Below are positions 7,766 through 16,618 of a DNA stretch of 64,000 nt, in pieces. Each line of letters begins with the position of its first letter. Within the stretch, counting starts at the first letter, position 1. The notes under the pieces are model-generated. The model had not been told where the DNA came from. It searched no databases and was given only the letters and a program-made list of their open reading frames with translations. The position numbers and the translations under genes are program-made. The stretch comes from Nocardia terrae (GTDB lineage: Bacteria; Actinomycetota; Actinomycetes; Mycobacteriales; Mycobacteriaceae). The DNA is taken from the NCBI RefSeq assembly GCF_009760405.1, contig NZ_WRPP01000010.1:1-64000 (forward strand), written 5' to 3'.

Positions 7766-10459
7766 GTGACATCAAGGTCGCTTACTGGCGAACTGGCGGC
7801 ATTCGCCGCCGAACTGAAATTCGAGCTCGATCCGTTCCAGCGGCAGTCGTGTGAGGCGCTCGAGGGCGGGCACAGTGTGCTCGTCTGCGCGCCCACCGGC
7901 GCGGGCAAGACCGTGGTGGGCGAATTCGCCGTCCATCTGGCGCTGGCCTCGGGCGGCAAGTGCTTCTACACGACGCCGATCAAGGCGCTGTCGAATCAGA
8001 AGTTCGCCGATCTCACCGAACGTTACGGTCGCGACGAGGTCGGCTTGCTGACCGGCGACCAGTCCATCAATCCCGACGCCTCGGTGGTGGTGATGACCAC
8101 CGAGGTGCTGCGCAACATGCTCTACGCGAGTTCGGATGCGCTGCGCGGACTTTCGTATGTCGTCATGGACGAGGTGCACTATCTGGCCGACCGCTTCCGC
8201 GGCGCGGTGTGGGAAGAGGTCATCCTGCACCTGCCGCCGGAGGTGCGGCTGGTCAGCCTGTCGGCGACGGTCTCCAATGCCGAGGAGTTCGGTGCGTGGA
8301 TGGAGACCGTGCGTGGTGACACCGCGGTCATCGTCGACGAGACCCGGCCGGTGCCGCTGTGGCAGCACGTCATGGTCGGCAAGCGCATGTTCGACCTGTT
8401 CGACTCCAAATCCAGCGACGCCAAGATCGTGGTGGACGAGGATCTGCAGCGCTACATCAAGCACCGGGAACAGGCCGACCGCATGGACAACTGGGCGGTC
8501 CCGGGGCGTGGGCGCGGTGGTCCGCGGCGCTCGTTCCGGCCCATGCCGCGTCCGGAGGTGATCGCGAGACTCGATGACGAGGGGCTGCTGCCCGCGATCA
8601 CGTTCATCTTCAGCCGCGCGGGTTGTGATGGGGCGCTGGCTCAATGCGTGCGCTCGCGGCTGGACCTGTCGCGGGACGAGGATCGCGAGCAGATCGATGC
8701 CATCATCGAGAAGCACACCGGGGATCTGCCGCGCAGTGATCTCGAGGTGCTCGGGTACTGGGAGTGGCGCGAGGCGCTGCACCGCGGGTTCGCCGCCCAC
8801 CACGCCGGGATGCTGCCCGCCTTCCGGCACACGGTCGAGGAACTGTTCGTGCGCGGGCTGGTGCGGGCCGTATTCGCCACGGAGACACTGGCTCTGGGCA
8901 TCAATATGCCCGCGCGCACGGTAGTGCTCGAGCGCCTGGTGAAGTTCAACGGCGAGAGCCACGCCGAGCTGACGCCGGGGGAGTACACACAGCTCACCGG
9001 GCGTGCGGGGCGGCGCGGCATCGATATCGAGGGCCATGCGGTGGTGTTGTGGCAGCCGGAGGTCGACACCAGCGCGGTGGCGGGTCTGGCCTCGACGCGG
9101 ACCTATCCGCTGCGGTCCTCGTTCCGGCCCGGCTACAACATGTCGATCAACCTGGTCGATCGCATGGGTGCGGTGGAATCGCGGGCGCTGCTGGAGCGGT
9201 CCTTCGCCCAGTTCCAGGCCGACCGATCGGTCGTGGGGCTGGTGCGCGGCATCGAACGCAACGAATCCCAGCTGCGCAAGCTGCGCTCCCAGCTCGGTGA
9301 CGAGAGCTTCTTCGAGTACATCCAACTGCGCGAACGCATTCGGGAACGCGAACGCCACCTGGAACGGCAGGGCCGCACCGATCGCCGGCAGGCGGCCGTG
9401 GCGGCACTGACGGCGCTGCGCCGTGGTGACGTGGTCGCGATTCCGTCCGGTCGCCGTCAGGGTCTGGCCGTGATCCTGGAACCCGATCAGACGCCGGGTG
9501 ATCCGCGCCCACTGGTCCTCACCGAGGACAAGTGGGCGGGGCGCATCTCGGCGGCGGACTTCCCGACGCCGGCCGAATCGCTGGGCCGGTTGCGCCTGCC
9601 CAAGCACGTGGACCATCGCACCGCGCGGGTGCGGCGTGATCTGGCCTCGGCGCTGCGCAGCACCGGCATCACCATGCCGCGGCGCGGACGCCAGGGCGGT
9701 AAGTCCAAGGCCGCCGACGACCGCGATCTGCAAACCCTGCGCCGGGCGCTGCGCAACCATCCGGCGCACTCGCGCCCGGATCGAGAGCAACTGGCGCGCA
9801 TCGGCGAACGCTACAACCGGGTCGAGCGGGAGACCGAGAACCTGCGGCAGCAGGTCGCGGCCACCACCAACTCGCTGGCGCGCACCTTCGACCGGATCCT
9901 CGGGCTGCTCGAGGAACGCGGATACGTCGCCGACGGTGAGGTCACCCAGGACGGCCGCCGGTTGGCGCGCATCTACGCCGAGGCGGATCTGGTTGTGGCC
10001 GAAGCCCTTCGGCAGGGGCTGTGGCGCGGGCTCGGCCCGGCCGAGCTGGCCGCGGTGGTGTCGATCCTGGTGTACGAATCCCGGCAGGAGGGCGGCTACC
10101 TCGGGGCTTCCGGCCCGACCGCGCCCATCCGGCGGGCCGTGGACGCCACCATCGGGGTGTGGTCGCAGCTGCGCGCCGACGAGTCGCGGCATCGGTTGCA
10201 GCCCACCCGGGAACCCGACCTCGGTTTCGTCACGGGCGTCTACACCTGGGCGCGCGGCGACGACCTTGCCGACGCCCTGCTCGCCAGCGGGGATCGCGGA
10301 AACCCGCTCTCGGCGGGCGATTTCGTGCGCTGGTGCCGCCAGGTCATCGACCTGCTGGACCAGATTCACAGCACCGCCGACGATGTCGAGGTGGCGGCTA
10401 CCGCGAGCAAGGCGGTGCGGGCGATCCGTCGGGGTGTCGTGGCCGTGGACGCGGCGTAG
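7766..10459 (+). CDS. helY: DEAD/DEAH-box RNA helicase HelY (Ski2/Mtr4-like)
   Basis: The 897-aa product is a superfamily II helicase of the Ski2/Mtr4 type, homologous to Rv2092c. It has Walker A APTGAGKTVVGEF near residue 45, the motif II VVMDEVHYLAD near 135, SATVSN (motif III), TETLALGINMPARTVV (motif V) and QLTGRAGRRG (motif VI). The C-terminal half carries a DSHCT-like helical domain. A role in RNA turnover is inferred from the family. The GTG start at 7766 lies just after the tatC stop. Confidence 0.95.
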   Translation: MTSRSLTGELAAFAAELKFELDPFQRQSCEALEGGHSVLVCAPTGAGKTVVGEFAVHLALASGGKCFYTTPIKALSNQKFADLTERYGRDEVGLLTGDQSINPDASVVVMTTEVLRNMLYASSDALRGLSYVVMDEVHYLADRFRGAVWEEVILHLPPEVRLVSLSATVSNAEEFGAWMETVRGDTAVIVDETRPVPLWQHVMVGKRMFDLFDSKSSDAKIVVDEDLQRYIKHREQADRMDNWAVPGRGRGGPRRSFRPMPRPEVIARLDDEGLLPAITFIFSRAGCDGALAQCVRSRLDLSRDEDREQIDAIIEKHTGDLPRSDLEVLGYWEWREALHRGFAAHHAGMLPAFRHTVEELFVRGLVRAVFATETLALGINMPARTVVLERLVKFNGESHAELTPGEYTQLTGRAGRRGIDIEGHAVVLWQPEVDTSAVAGLASTRTYPLRSSFRPGYNMSINLVDRMGAVESRALLERSFAQFQADRSVVGLVRGIERNESQLRKLRSQLGDESFFEYIQLRERIRERERHLERQGRTDRRQAAVAALTALRRGDVVAIPSGRRQGLAVILEPDQTPGDPRPLVLTEDKWAGRISAADFPTPAESLGRLRLPKHVDHRTARVRRDLASALRSTGITMPRRGRQGGKSKAADDRDLQTLRRALRNHPAHSRPDREQLARIGERYNRVERETENLRQQVAATTNSLARTFDRILGLLEERGYVADGEVTQDGRRLARIYAEADLVVAEALRQGLWRGLGPAELAAVVSILVYESRQEGGYLGASGPTAPIRRAVDATIGVWSQLRADESRHRLQPTREPDLGFVTGVYTWARGDDLADALLASGDRGNPLSAGDFVRWCRQVIDLLDQIHSTADDVEVAATASKAVRAIRRGVVAVDAA

Positions 10460-10499
10460 TAGAAACGGTTGTGCTTTGATTCTTGGGTGTACCGACCGC

Positions 10500-10525
10500 A
10501 GCGGGAGCACGCGCGTGTTCCCGCT
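10500..10525. terminator. Hairpin after helY
   Basis: AGCGGGAGCACG and CGTGTTCCCGCT pair over 12 positions, with one G-T pair and a 2-base loop. It lies 40 bp after the helY stop. Confidence 0.6.
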
Positions 10526-10571
10526 CGGGGGGCTAGCGTGAGGACAACGGATTGCTATTGGAGGCAAGCAA

Positions 10572-11291
10572 ATGAGCGGCCCGTACGGACCGAATGACGC
10601 CCCTGGCCAAGGGGGAGGCAACGATCCGACGCAGCAGTGGAGCGGACAGCAGCCCGCGCCCGGCGCCGGACCGACTCAGCAATGGGGTGGTCAGCAGCCC
10701 GCGCAGCCGACCACGCAGTGGGGCGACCCGTCGCAGTCGCAGCCCCAGCAGCCGGCGCAGCAGCCGTGGGGGCAGAGCCAGCCGCAGCAGCCCTGGGGAC
10801 AGTCGCAGCCGCAGCAGCCCGTGCAACAGCCGTGGGGACAGAGCCAGCCGCAGCAGCCGGTGCAGCAGTGGGGGCAGAGTCAGCCGCAGTGGCCGCAGCA
10901 GGGTCAGCCCGGACAGCCGGATTGGAGCCAGCAGTCCGGTCAGCAGTGGCCGCAGCCGGGACAGACGCTCGCTCCCGCCAAGAAGAAGCGGACCGGCCTG
11001 TACATCGGTCTCGCGGTTCTTGTCGTGATTCTGGCCGCGGCCGGTGGCGGAATCGCGTGGCTGGTGAGCAAGGACCAGCTGGACAATTCCGCCGTCCAGT
11101 CCGGTGTCACGAAGGTGCTCAAGGATTCCTACGGCATCGACGACGTGCAGAACGTGAGCTGCCCGTCGGGGCAGAAGGTCGAGGTGGACAAGACCTTCGA
11201 CTGCACGCTCAAGGTGGGCGGCGAGAACAAGAAGGTCACCATCAAGATCACCAAGAGCGATGGGACCTACGAGGTCGGCCGCCCGAGCTGA
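10572..11291 (+). CDS. Pro/Gln-rich membrane protein with C-terminal DUF4333
   Basis: The 239-aa protein matches the position and plan of Rv2091c. Residues 1-135 are cytoplasmic low-complexity sequence with repeated QPQQPWGQS units. A membrane helix (YIGLAVLVVILAAAGGGIAWL) follows near 140-165. The extracytoplasmic C-terminus (about 75 residues) has the DUF4333 pattern with two cysteines (VSCPSGQ and FDCTLKV) that could form a disulfide. The function is unknown. The DNA repeats behind the PQ region make its length prone to vary between strains. Confidence 0.85.
   Translation: MSGPYGPNDAPGQGGGNDPTQQWSGQQPAPGAGPTQQWGGQQPAQPTTQWGDPSQSQPQQPAQQPWGQSQPQQPWGQSQPQQPVQQPWGQSQPQQPVQQWGQSQPQWPQQGQPGQPDWSQQSGQQWPQPGQTLAPAKKKRTGLYIGLAVLVVILAAAGGGIAWLVSKDQLDNSAVQSGVTKVLKDSYGIDDVQNVSCPSGQKVEVDKTFDCTLKVGGENKKVTIKITKSDGTYEVGRPS
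10735..10900 (+). repeat. In-frame imperfect repeat coding QPQQPWGQS units
   Basis: Short units coding variants of QPQQPWGQSQ recur at least five times in the N-terminal part of the DUF4333 protein. The repeats are near identical at DNA level (cagccgcagcagcc), which suggests slippage or unequal exchange. Confidence 0.7.
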
Positions 11292-11322
11292 TTCGCGGCG
11301 GCTTTTCGGGGCAACTGCGTTG

Positions 11323-11357
11323 AGCCCGGACGCGATCGGGGAGATCGCGGCCGGGCT
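11323..11357. terminator. Hairpin after the DUF4333 gene
   Basis: AGCCCGG-A-CGCGATC pairs with GATCGCG-G-CCGGGCT around a 5-base loop. The two 7-bp stems are interrupted by one mismatch. It lies 30 bp after the stop codon. Confidence 0.7.
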
Positions 11358-11440
11358 CGCGCGATTGCTGTGGGTTGGCCACCGGGGTGGGACGAGTACA
11401 GTGGGCGGGGTCGAGTAAGCCGGAGGACCGGGGGGTCCCG

Positions 11441-11854
11441 ATGAAAAACATCAGATCAACCGCGCGTTTGGGCGTGACCATGGCCGCCCTGGCGGTCGGC
11501 GCGGTCGGATTCGCTCCCGTCGTCAGTGCCGATGGAACGGCGACGCCCGTCGTCAACGATTGCACCAGCTACCACGCCGTCATCGAGCCGTCGCGGCTGC
11601 TGATCGCCTGCGGCGACGGAACCGTGACGGTCAAGGACATCACCTGGACCAGCTGGGGACCCGACACGGCCGAGGGCGACGGGACCGAGTATCGCGTCGT
11701 GTGCTCGCCCTCGTGCGCGGGTGGCCACGAGGAGAACAAGCCGACCCACATCACGCTGCGCAAGGTATCCGAGCCGGGCGATTACTTCGGCGAGGTCGTC
11801 ATCTCCGACCTGAACGGGAACCCCGAAACCTGGCCGATGACCGCGCCGCACTGA
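11441..11854 (+). CDS. Small secreted protein, function unknown
   Basis: The 137-aa product starts MKNIRSTARLG and has a typical Sec signal peptide (basic end, hydrophobic core TMAALAVGAVGFAPVV, cleavage near SADG). The mature part of about 105 residues has four cysteines (NDCTS, IACGD, VVCSPSC), which could form two disulfides. I do not recognise a family. The ATG follows a GGAGGACCGGGGG stretch; in-frame upstream sequence to 11375 is not needed. It converges on the exonuclease gene 15 bp downstream. Confidence 0.75.
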   Translation: MKNIRSTARLGVTMAALAVGAVGFAPVVSADGTATPVVNDCTSYHAVIEPSRLLIACGDGTVTVKDITWTSWGPDTAEGDGTEYRVVCSPSCAGGHEENKPTHITLRKVSEPGDYFGEVVISDLNGNPETWPMTAPH

Positions 11855-11869
11855 TTCCCGTGCGGCGGT

Positions 11870-12835
11870 TCAGCGTTTGGCCATCGCGGTGACGAGGCGC
11901 TTGACCGGGTTCTCGGCGTTGTAGGCAACGGCCAACCGCGCCAAGCGATCCGGATCGGCCGGAGCGGCGGGTAGCAGGTCCGGGCCGGAGAACGCGACGT
12001 CGGCATCACGGACGACGCGCACCACCGGGGCGGCCGCCTTCAGATAGTCATCGGCGGCAACGAGTTTGGCGCGCACGCCCTTCGCGAGATCGGAGTGCGG
12101 GTCGGCGGCCGCGGCCCGCAGGGCCTCCACCGAGCCGAACTTGGAGATGAGCTGGGCCGCGGACTTGTCGCCGATGCCCGCGACACCGGGCAGGCCGTCG
12201 GAGGCATCGCCGCGCAGGGTGGCCATATCGGCGTAGGCGGGGCCCGCGTTCTGTTCCGGCACACCGTATTTCGCCGACACCTCGGCCGGGCCCCACAGCT
12301 CGGCCTTCGACAGTCCGCGGCCCACGTAGAAGACCCGCACCGGCGGCGTCGGCGTATCGCGCACCAGCTGCAGCAGATCCCGGTCGCCGCTGACCACGAT
12401 CACCTCGTGGGTGCCCTCGCGGGTGGCGAGCGTGCCGAGCACGTCATCGGCCTCGAGCCCCTCGGCCCCCGCGGTCGCGATGCCGGCCGCCTCCAGCACC
12501 TCCATGATCATGTCGACCTGCGGCGTCAACGTGTCCGGCACTTCCTCGGCCTCGACCCCGTCGACCACCTCGCCACTTTCGGCCACCCGATGCGCCTTGT
12601 ACGAGGGCACCAGATCCACCCGGTACCGCGGCCGCCAATCCAGATCCAGGCACACCACCAACCGACTCGGCGCATGCTGCTTGACCAGCGCCGCAACCAT
12701 ATCGGTGAACCCGCGCAGCGCATTGACCGGCCGCCCGTCGGGTGCGGTGATCTTCTCCGGGATCGCATAGAACGCCCGGAACCACAGGCTGGCCCCATCG
12801 AGCAGCAACAGCGGACCGGCGGCAGGGTTGCTCAT
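11870..12835 (-). CDS. 5'-3' exonuclease (Pol I-like nuclease domain)
   Basis: The 321-aa protein corresponds to Rv2090, a stand-alone homologue of the DNA polymerase I 5'-nuclease (FEN family). It shows LLLLDGASLWFRAFYAIP at the N-terminus, RLVVCLDLDW, the acidic cluster EGLEADDVLGTLA near residue 130 and VSGDRDLLQLV, followed by the helix-hairpin-helix GLPGVAGIGDKSAAQL. These are the metal ligands and the DNA-binding arch base. It probably acts on flaps and RNA primers in replication or repair. Confidence 0.93.
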   Translation of the reverse strand: MSNPAAGPLLLLDGASLWFRAFYAIPEKITAPDGRPVNALRGFTDMVAALVKQHAPSRLVVCLDLDWRPRYRVDLVPSYKAHRVAESGEVVDGVEAEEVPDTLTPQVDMIMEVLEAAGIATAGAEGLEADDVLGTLATREGTHEVIVVSGDRDLLQLVRDTPTPPVRVFYVGRGLSKAELWGPAEVSAKYGVPEQNAGPAYADMATLRGDASDGLPGVAGIGDKSAAQLISKFGSVEALRAAAADPHSDLAKGVRAKLVAADDYLKAAAPVVRVVRDADVAFSGPDLLPAAPADPDRLARLAVAYNAENPVKRLVTAMAKR

Positions 12836-13252
12836 AGCGCACGACCCTACTAGGCACGGTCGGCGTAGCCGTCCTCGATCCCGCGCATGGCCGGAGCGAA
12901 TACGGAGGTACGCCTACCGCCCCGCTCCGACACCACGGCGCACAGCGGCGACGGGTCCTCTGTAGTCGGATCATTCGGCCGCGGGCGGCAGAACCGTCCG
13001 GATGGTGGTGCCTCCGGGATCGGATCGTGCTCCGCCGAGTCGCGGACGAGGTCTCCGCCGGGTGATTGCCTGACGGCGGGCTCGCCGGAGTGTACCGATG
13101 CGGTGAAGGCCACAGTTCGTGAATCGGCTGGTCGAAAGGTTTTGGGGCGCAGTGAGGTCGGCCTGCGGTACGGGAGTGGTGGCGGATCTGCGGGGTGCGA
13201 AGTTCGTCGGTGGCTGGAGAGTGGCGGGGGTTGGGGAGTAGCGTCGGTGGGC
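12836..13252. other. 417-bp intergenic gap, no gene seen
   Basis: This is the divergent gap between the exonuclease and the PepE-like gene. Open frames on both strands are Arg/Pro/Ser-rich with no recognisable domain and no good ribosome site. It should hold both promoters, but I cannot point to a convincing -35/-10 pair. Confidence 0.5.
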
Positions 13253-14383
13253 ATGAGCTCTCATGACGAGTCACGGTTCGCGGCGGGGGTCTACGGGGCA
13301 CGGTTGGAGCGGGCGGCGGAGTTGGCGCGCGGTGCCCATCTGGACGCGTTACTCATTACTCCGGGGCCTGACCTGCGCTTCTTGTTGGGGTCGCGGGCGC
13401 AGTCGTTCGAGCGGCTGACGTGTCTGGTGATCCCGGCGAGCGGGGAGACGCCGTCGGTGGTGATCCCGAAGCTGGAGCTGGCCTCGCTGAAGGGGTCGGC
13501 CGCGGGGGAGCTCGGGTTGCAGATCGTGGACTGGGTCGACGGGGTGGACCCGTACCGGATCGTGAAGAACGTGCTCAATGCCGGTGCGCGCGTGGCGGTC
13601 ACCGATGTGATGCCCGCGCTGCACCTGCTGCCGATCGCCGATCAGTTTGGCTCGCTGCCGGTTTCGGCGACCCCGCTGCTGCGGGAGCTGCGAATGCTGA
13701 AGGATGCCAGCGAGATCGAGGCGCTGCGGCGCGCGGGCGCGGCCATCGACCGCGTGCATGCCCGGATGGGTGAGTTCCTGCGGGCGGGTCGCACCGAGGC
13801 CGAGGTGGGCGCCGACATCGCCGCCGCCATTGTCGAAGAGGGGCACACCGAGGCCGATTTCGTCATCGTGGGCAGCGGCCCGCACGGCGCGGACCCGCAC
13901 CACCTGGTGTCGGACCGGGTGATCGAACCCGGTGACGTGGTGGTGATCGATATCGGCGGCCCGGTCGAGCCCGGCTACTTCTCCGACTCCACCCGCACCT
14001 ACGTGCTGGGCGAGCCCGGCGAGGAGGTCGCCGCCCAGTTCGCGGAGCTGGAACGCGCTCAGGCCGCCGCGGTCGCCGCCGTCCGCCCGGGTGTCACCGC
14101 CGAATCCATCGACGCCGCCGCCCGCGACGTGCTCGTGGCCGCCGGTCTCGGCGACTACTTCGTGCACCGTACCGGTCACGGCATCGGACTGTCGGTGCAC
14201 GAGGAGCCTTACATCGTCGCGGGCAACGACGACGTGCTCGCACCGGGCATGGCCTTCAGCATCGAGCCGGGCATCTACTTCCCCGGGAACTGGGGCGCGC
14301 GCATCGAGGACATCGTCATCGTCACCGAGGACGGCTGCGAGTCGATGAACAAGCGGCCGCACGGACTGACCCGCCTGGGCTGA
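13253..14383 (+). CDS. pepE: M24 family metallopeptidase (PepE/PepQ-like Xaa-Pro dipeptidase)
   Basis: The 376-aa product corresponds to Rv2089c. The N-terminal creatinase-like half is followed by the pita-bread fold, whose metal ligands are seen in VVIDIGG, the histidine of HRTGHGIGLSVHEEP, IEPGIYFPG and ARIEDIVIV. It should remove residues from X-Pro dipeptides in the cytoplasm. The ATG at 13253 gives the family's usual length; an in-frame extension from 12887 is Arg/Ser-rich and rejected. The 34-bp repeat array starts just after its stop. Confidence 0.93.
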   Translation: MSSHDESRFAAGVYGARLERAAELARGAHLDALLITPGPDLRFLLGSRAQSFERLTCLVIPASGETPSVVIPKLELASLKGSAAGELGLQIVDWVDGVDPYRIVKNVLNAGARVAVTDVMPALHLLPIADQFGSLPVSATPLLRELRMLKDASEIEALRRAGAAIDRVHARMGEFLRAGRTEAEVGADIAAAIVEEGHTEADFVIVGSGPHGADPHHLVSDRVIEPGDVVVIDIGGPVEPGYFSDSTRTYVLGEPGEEVAAQFAELERAQAAAVAAVRPGVTAESIDAAARDVLVAAGLGDYFVHRTGHGIGLSVHEEPYIVAGNDDVLAPGMAFSIEPGIYFPGNWGARIEDIVIVTEDGCESMNKRPHGLTRLG

Positions 14384-14398
14384 CCCGTCCGAGCCGTC

Positions 14399-14640
14399 CT
14401 GTCCTACCCCGCCCGGCTCCGCTACCCCGCCCTGTCCTGACCCGCCCGGCTCCGCTACCCCGCCCTGGGCTGACGTGCCCGGCTCCGTAGCCCCGGCCTG
14501 GGCTGACCGTGCATGGCTTCGCTGCCCCGGCCTGGGCTGACCGTGCATGGCTTCGCTGCCCCGGCCTGGGCTGACCGTGCATGGCTTCGCTGGCTCGGTC
14601 TGGGCTGACGTGCCTAACCCCGCTGGCCCGGCGTGGTTTC
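14399..14640. repeat. 34-bp tandem repeat array (about 7 units)
   Basis: Units with a 34-bp period fill most of the gap between two convergent genes. Three units starting at 14501, 14535 and 14569 are nearly identical (GGCTGACCGTGCATGGCTTC and continuing). Flanking units upstream (from about 14399, 14434 and 14468) and downstream are diverged, with variants of the core CCCGGCTCCGCTACCCCG. The period is not a multiple of three and there are no unique spacers, so it is neither coding nor CRISPR. It resembles a mycobacterial VNTR/MIRU-type minisatellite. Confidence 0.85.
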
Positions 14641-14680
14641 GGCCGCACCGGCCGGACGGACTCCGGGGTCGGCGTGGGAT

Positions 14681-15838
14681 TCAGGCGCTCGCGTCCAAAG
14701 TGGCCGCATAGCGCCAGAAGTCGCGCATGGTCGGGTCCGGGACCGGACTGTCCATGCCGACCTGGGTGAACAGGATGGCGACGGTGCCGGTGGCCGGTAT
14801 GAGGTGGGCACTGGTTCCGGTGCCGCCGACCCAGCCGTAGCGGCCGGGGACGTTCCACGGCTCGATCTGCGCGATATCGACCGAGCCGCCGCAGCCCCAG
14901 CCCTGTCCTTCCAGGAACAGCTCGGAGTGCACGCGGGTCGCCGGCGTGGTGTGGTCGGTGGTCATGAGGCGAACCGAGTTGGCCGACAGCAGTTTCCGGC
15001 CGTCCGGTGTGACACCGTCGGCGAGCAGCATCCGGGCGAAACGCAGCCAGTCCCGGGCTGTGCCCACCAGACCACCGCTGCCCAGCGGGAAGGCGGGCAC
15101 GGTGCTCCACTGGCCGTCCGGAGCGTCGGCGAGCACGAGACCGTTCGCTGCGCGGCGGTAGTAGCTGGTGAAGCGGTCGCGTTCGGATGCCAGGACGTGG
15201 AATCCGGTGTCGGACATGCCGAGTGGCTCGAAGACACGCTCGGCGAGGACGTCGGGCAGGCTGCGTCCGGTGGCGCGGACGATGAGCGCACCCTGCAGCA
15301 CCGAGCAGGTGTCGTAGAGCCACGCGGTGCCCGGCTGGGCCAGCATCGGCACCGCGGCGAGCTCGGCCAGCCATTCGTCCATGCCCGGATAGCTCTGCAC
15401 TTCACGCCCGTCACGCTGCACCGGGAACAGCGCCTGCACGGCGGGCAGCGAGAAATCGGAAGCCCACCCGTACCCCGCCTGCGAGCTGAGCAGATCGAAC
15501 ACGGTGATCGGACGATGTGCGGGCACCACCTCGTCGATCGGCCCGCCGGGGCGTCGCACCACCATCGGATGCGCCAGCTCGGGCAGCCAGGGCGCGATCG
15601 GATCGTGCAGCCCGAGCACTCCGTCCTCGACCAACATCAGCACGGCCGCCGCCGTCACCGGCTTGGTGATCGACGCCCACCGGAACAGCGAATCCTCGGC
15701 CATCGCCGTTGTGCCACCGGCGTGTGCCAGCCCGACAGCCGCGATCTCGACACGATCACCACGCGCGAGCAGCCCCACCGCGCCCGGGATACCGCCGCCA
15801 TCGACGTGTGCCTGCAACACCTCTCGAAGTGTGGTCAT
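14681..15838 (-). CDS. Serine hydrolase of the beta-lactamase/esterase EstB family
   Basis: The 385-aa product begins MTTLREVLQAHVDGGGIPG. The motif SITKPVTA near residue 65 is the SxxK nucleophile/base pair of class C-type serine hydrolases, and LYDTCSVLQGALI near 185 occupies the place of the YxN motif, although Asn is replaced by Thr. HTTPATRVHSE and GWVGGTGTS lie near the C-terminal KTG-like site. No signal peptide is seen, so it is probably a cytoplasmic esterase. A perfect ribosome site (GGGAGGACC) precedes the ATG at 15838; the frame extends further to 15934. Confidence 0.88.
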   Translation of the reverse strand: MTTLREVLQAHVDGGGIPGAVGLLARGDRVEIAAVGLAHAGGTTAMAEDSLFRWASITKPVTAAAVLMLVEDGVLGLHDPIAPWLPELAHPMVVRRPGGPIDEVVPAHRPITVFDLLSSQAGYGWASDFSLPAVQALFPVQRDGREVQSYPGMDEWLAELAAVPMLAQPGTAWLYDTCSVLQGALIVRATGRSLPDVLAERVFEPLGMSDTGFHVLASERDRFTSYYRRAANGLVLADAPDGQWSTVPAFPLGSGGLVGTARDWLRFARMLLADGVTPDGRKLLSANSVRLMTTDHTTPATRVHSELFLEGQGWGCGGSVDIAQIEPWNVPGRYGWVGGTGTSAHLIPATGTVAILFTQVGMDSPVPDPTMRDFWRYAATLDASA

Positions 15839-16126
15839 GGTCCTCCCTCTCGTACGCACTCCAGAGAGGTGACGTTCCGTGCGCCGCAAACTAATCGGTC
15901 CGCCATCGCAGCTGGCGTGCCCGGCTGGGCACAATCACGTGGCACCCGTCGATCCTCGTGCCCGAACGAACCCATGACCGTCTTCGCCGACGACCTGGCC
16001 GGGTGGATCCGGTTCCCGGGCCTGCCGTGACATCGATGGCTCGGCAGAACTTTTCGCGAGTCGGCGGACAACCGGTCGCGAGTGGTTGCCGCCGCGAACC
16101 GCCGCGACGCCTATCGAGTGAGAGGG

Positions 16127-16552
16127 TCAGTCGCCGTTCGGGGCGTCGGTTTTGAAGACGCTGCTGGCGAGCACGCGCCGGACTTCGATGGCGATCACGA
16201 CGCGGGTGGGGTTCTCGCGGGGCTGGCGGTAGCGTCCGGCGTAGCGGTCGACCGCGTCGGCGACGGCGGCCGGGTCGTCGAGGACGGTGGCGGGGCCCTC
16301 GAGGGTGAGCCAGCGGGGGCCGTCGACCTGGGAGACCGCGGCGTATCCGGACCGGCGCACGTTGTTGACCTTGACCGAGCCGTCGTTGGTGATGATGCGG
16401 GCGATACCGGCCTCTGGATCCCAAGTGAAACCGACCGCTACGACATGCGGGGTGCCGTTGGCGCGCAGGGTGGTGAGGGTGGCCAGGTGTCGCTCGGTGA
16501 CGAAGTCGGTGGCGGCGGGGGAGAGTTGGGGGCGCGCGGCGGTGCTGGTCAT
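16127..16552 (-). CDS. F420-dependent PPOX-family protein, Rv2074-like
   Basis: The 141-aa protein closely follows Rv2074, reported as an F420-dependent biliverdin reductase: SERHLATLTTLRANG-type start, HVVAVGFTWDP, SQVDGPRWLTLEG and a RYRQPRENPTRVVI C-terminus. It is a split-beta-barrel dimer that binds deazaflavin or flavin. It is divergent from an Rv2073c-like SDR with a 66-bp gap, the same order as in mycobacteria. Confidence 0.88.
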   Translation of the reverse strand: MTSTAARPQLSPAATDFVTERHLATLTTLRANGTPHVVAVGFTWDPEAGIARIITNDGSVKVNNVRRSGYAAVSQVDGPRWLTLEGPATVLDDPAAVADAVDRYAGRYRQPRENPTRVVIAIEVRRVLASSVFKTDAPNGD

Positions 16553-16618
16553 GATTCGACGCTAGCAATCGGAGTCGGGCGCACCGGACAGCAGTGCCGT
16601 GGTGGCAAACTGTGGGCC

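Noticed and set aside
7772..10621. 949-residue open frame on the minus strand opposite helY
   Set aside because: HelY on the plus strand carries all helicase motifs. The minus frame has no recognisable sequence.
12887..13252. N-terminal extension of the PepE-like protein
   Set aside because: The upstream in-frame part is low-complexity Arg/Ser/Gly sequence, and the ATG at 13253 gives the family's usual length.
14399..14640. CRISPR array
   Set aside because: The 34-bp units are head-to-tail with no unique spacers and there are no cas genes.
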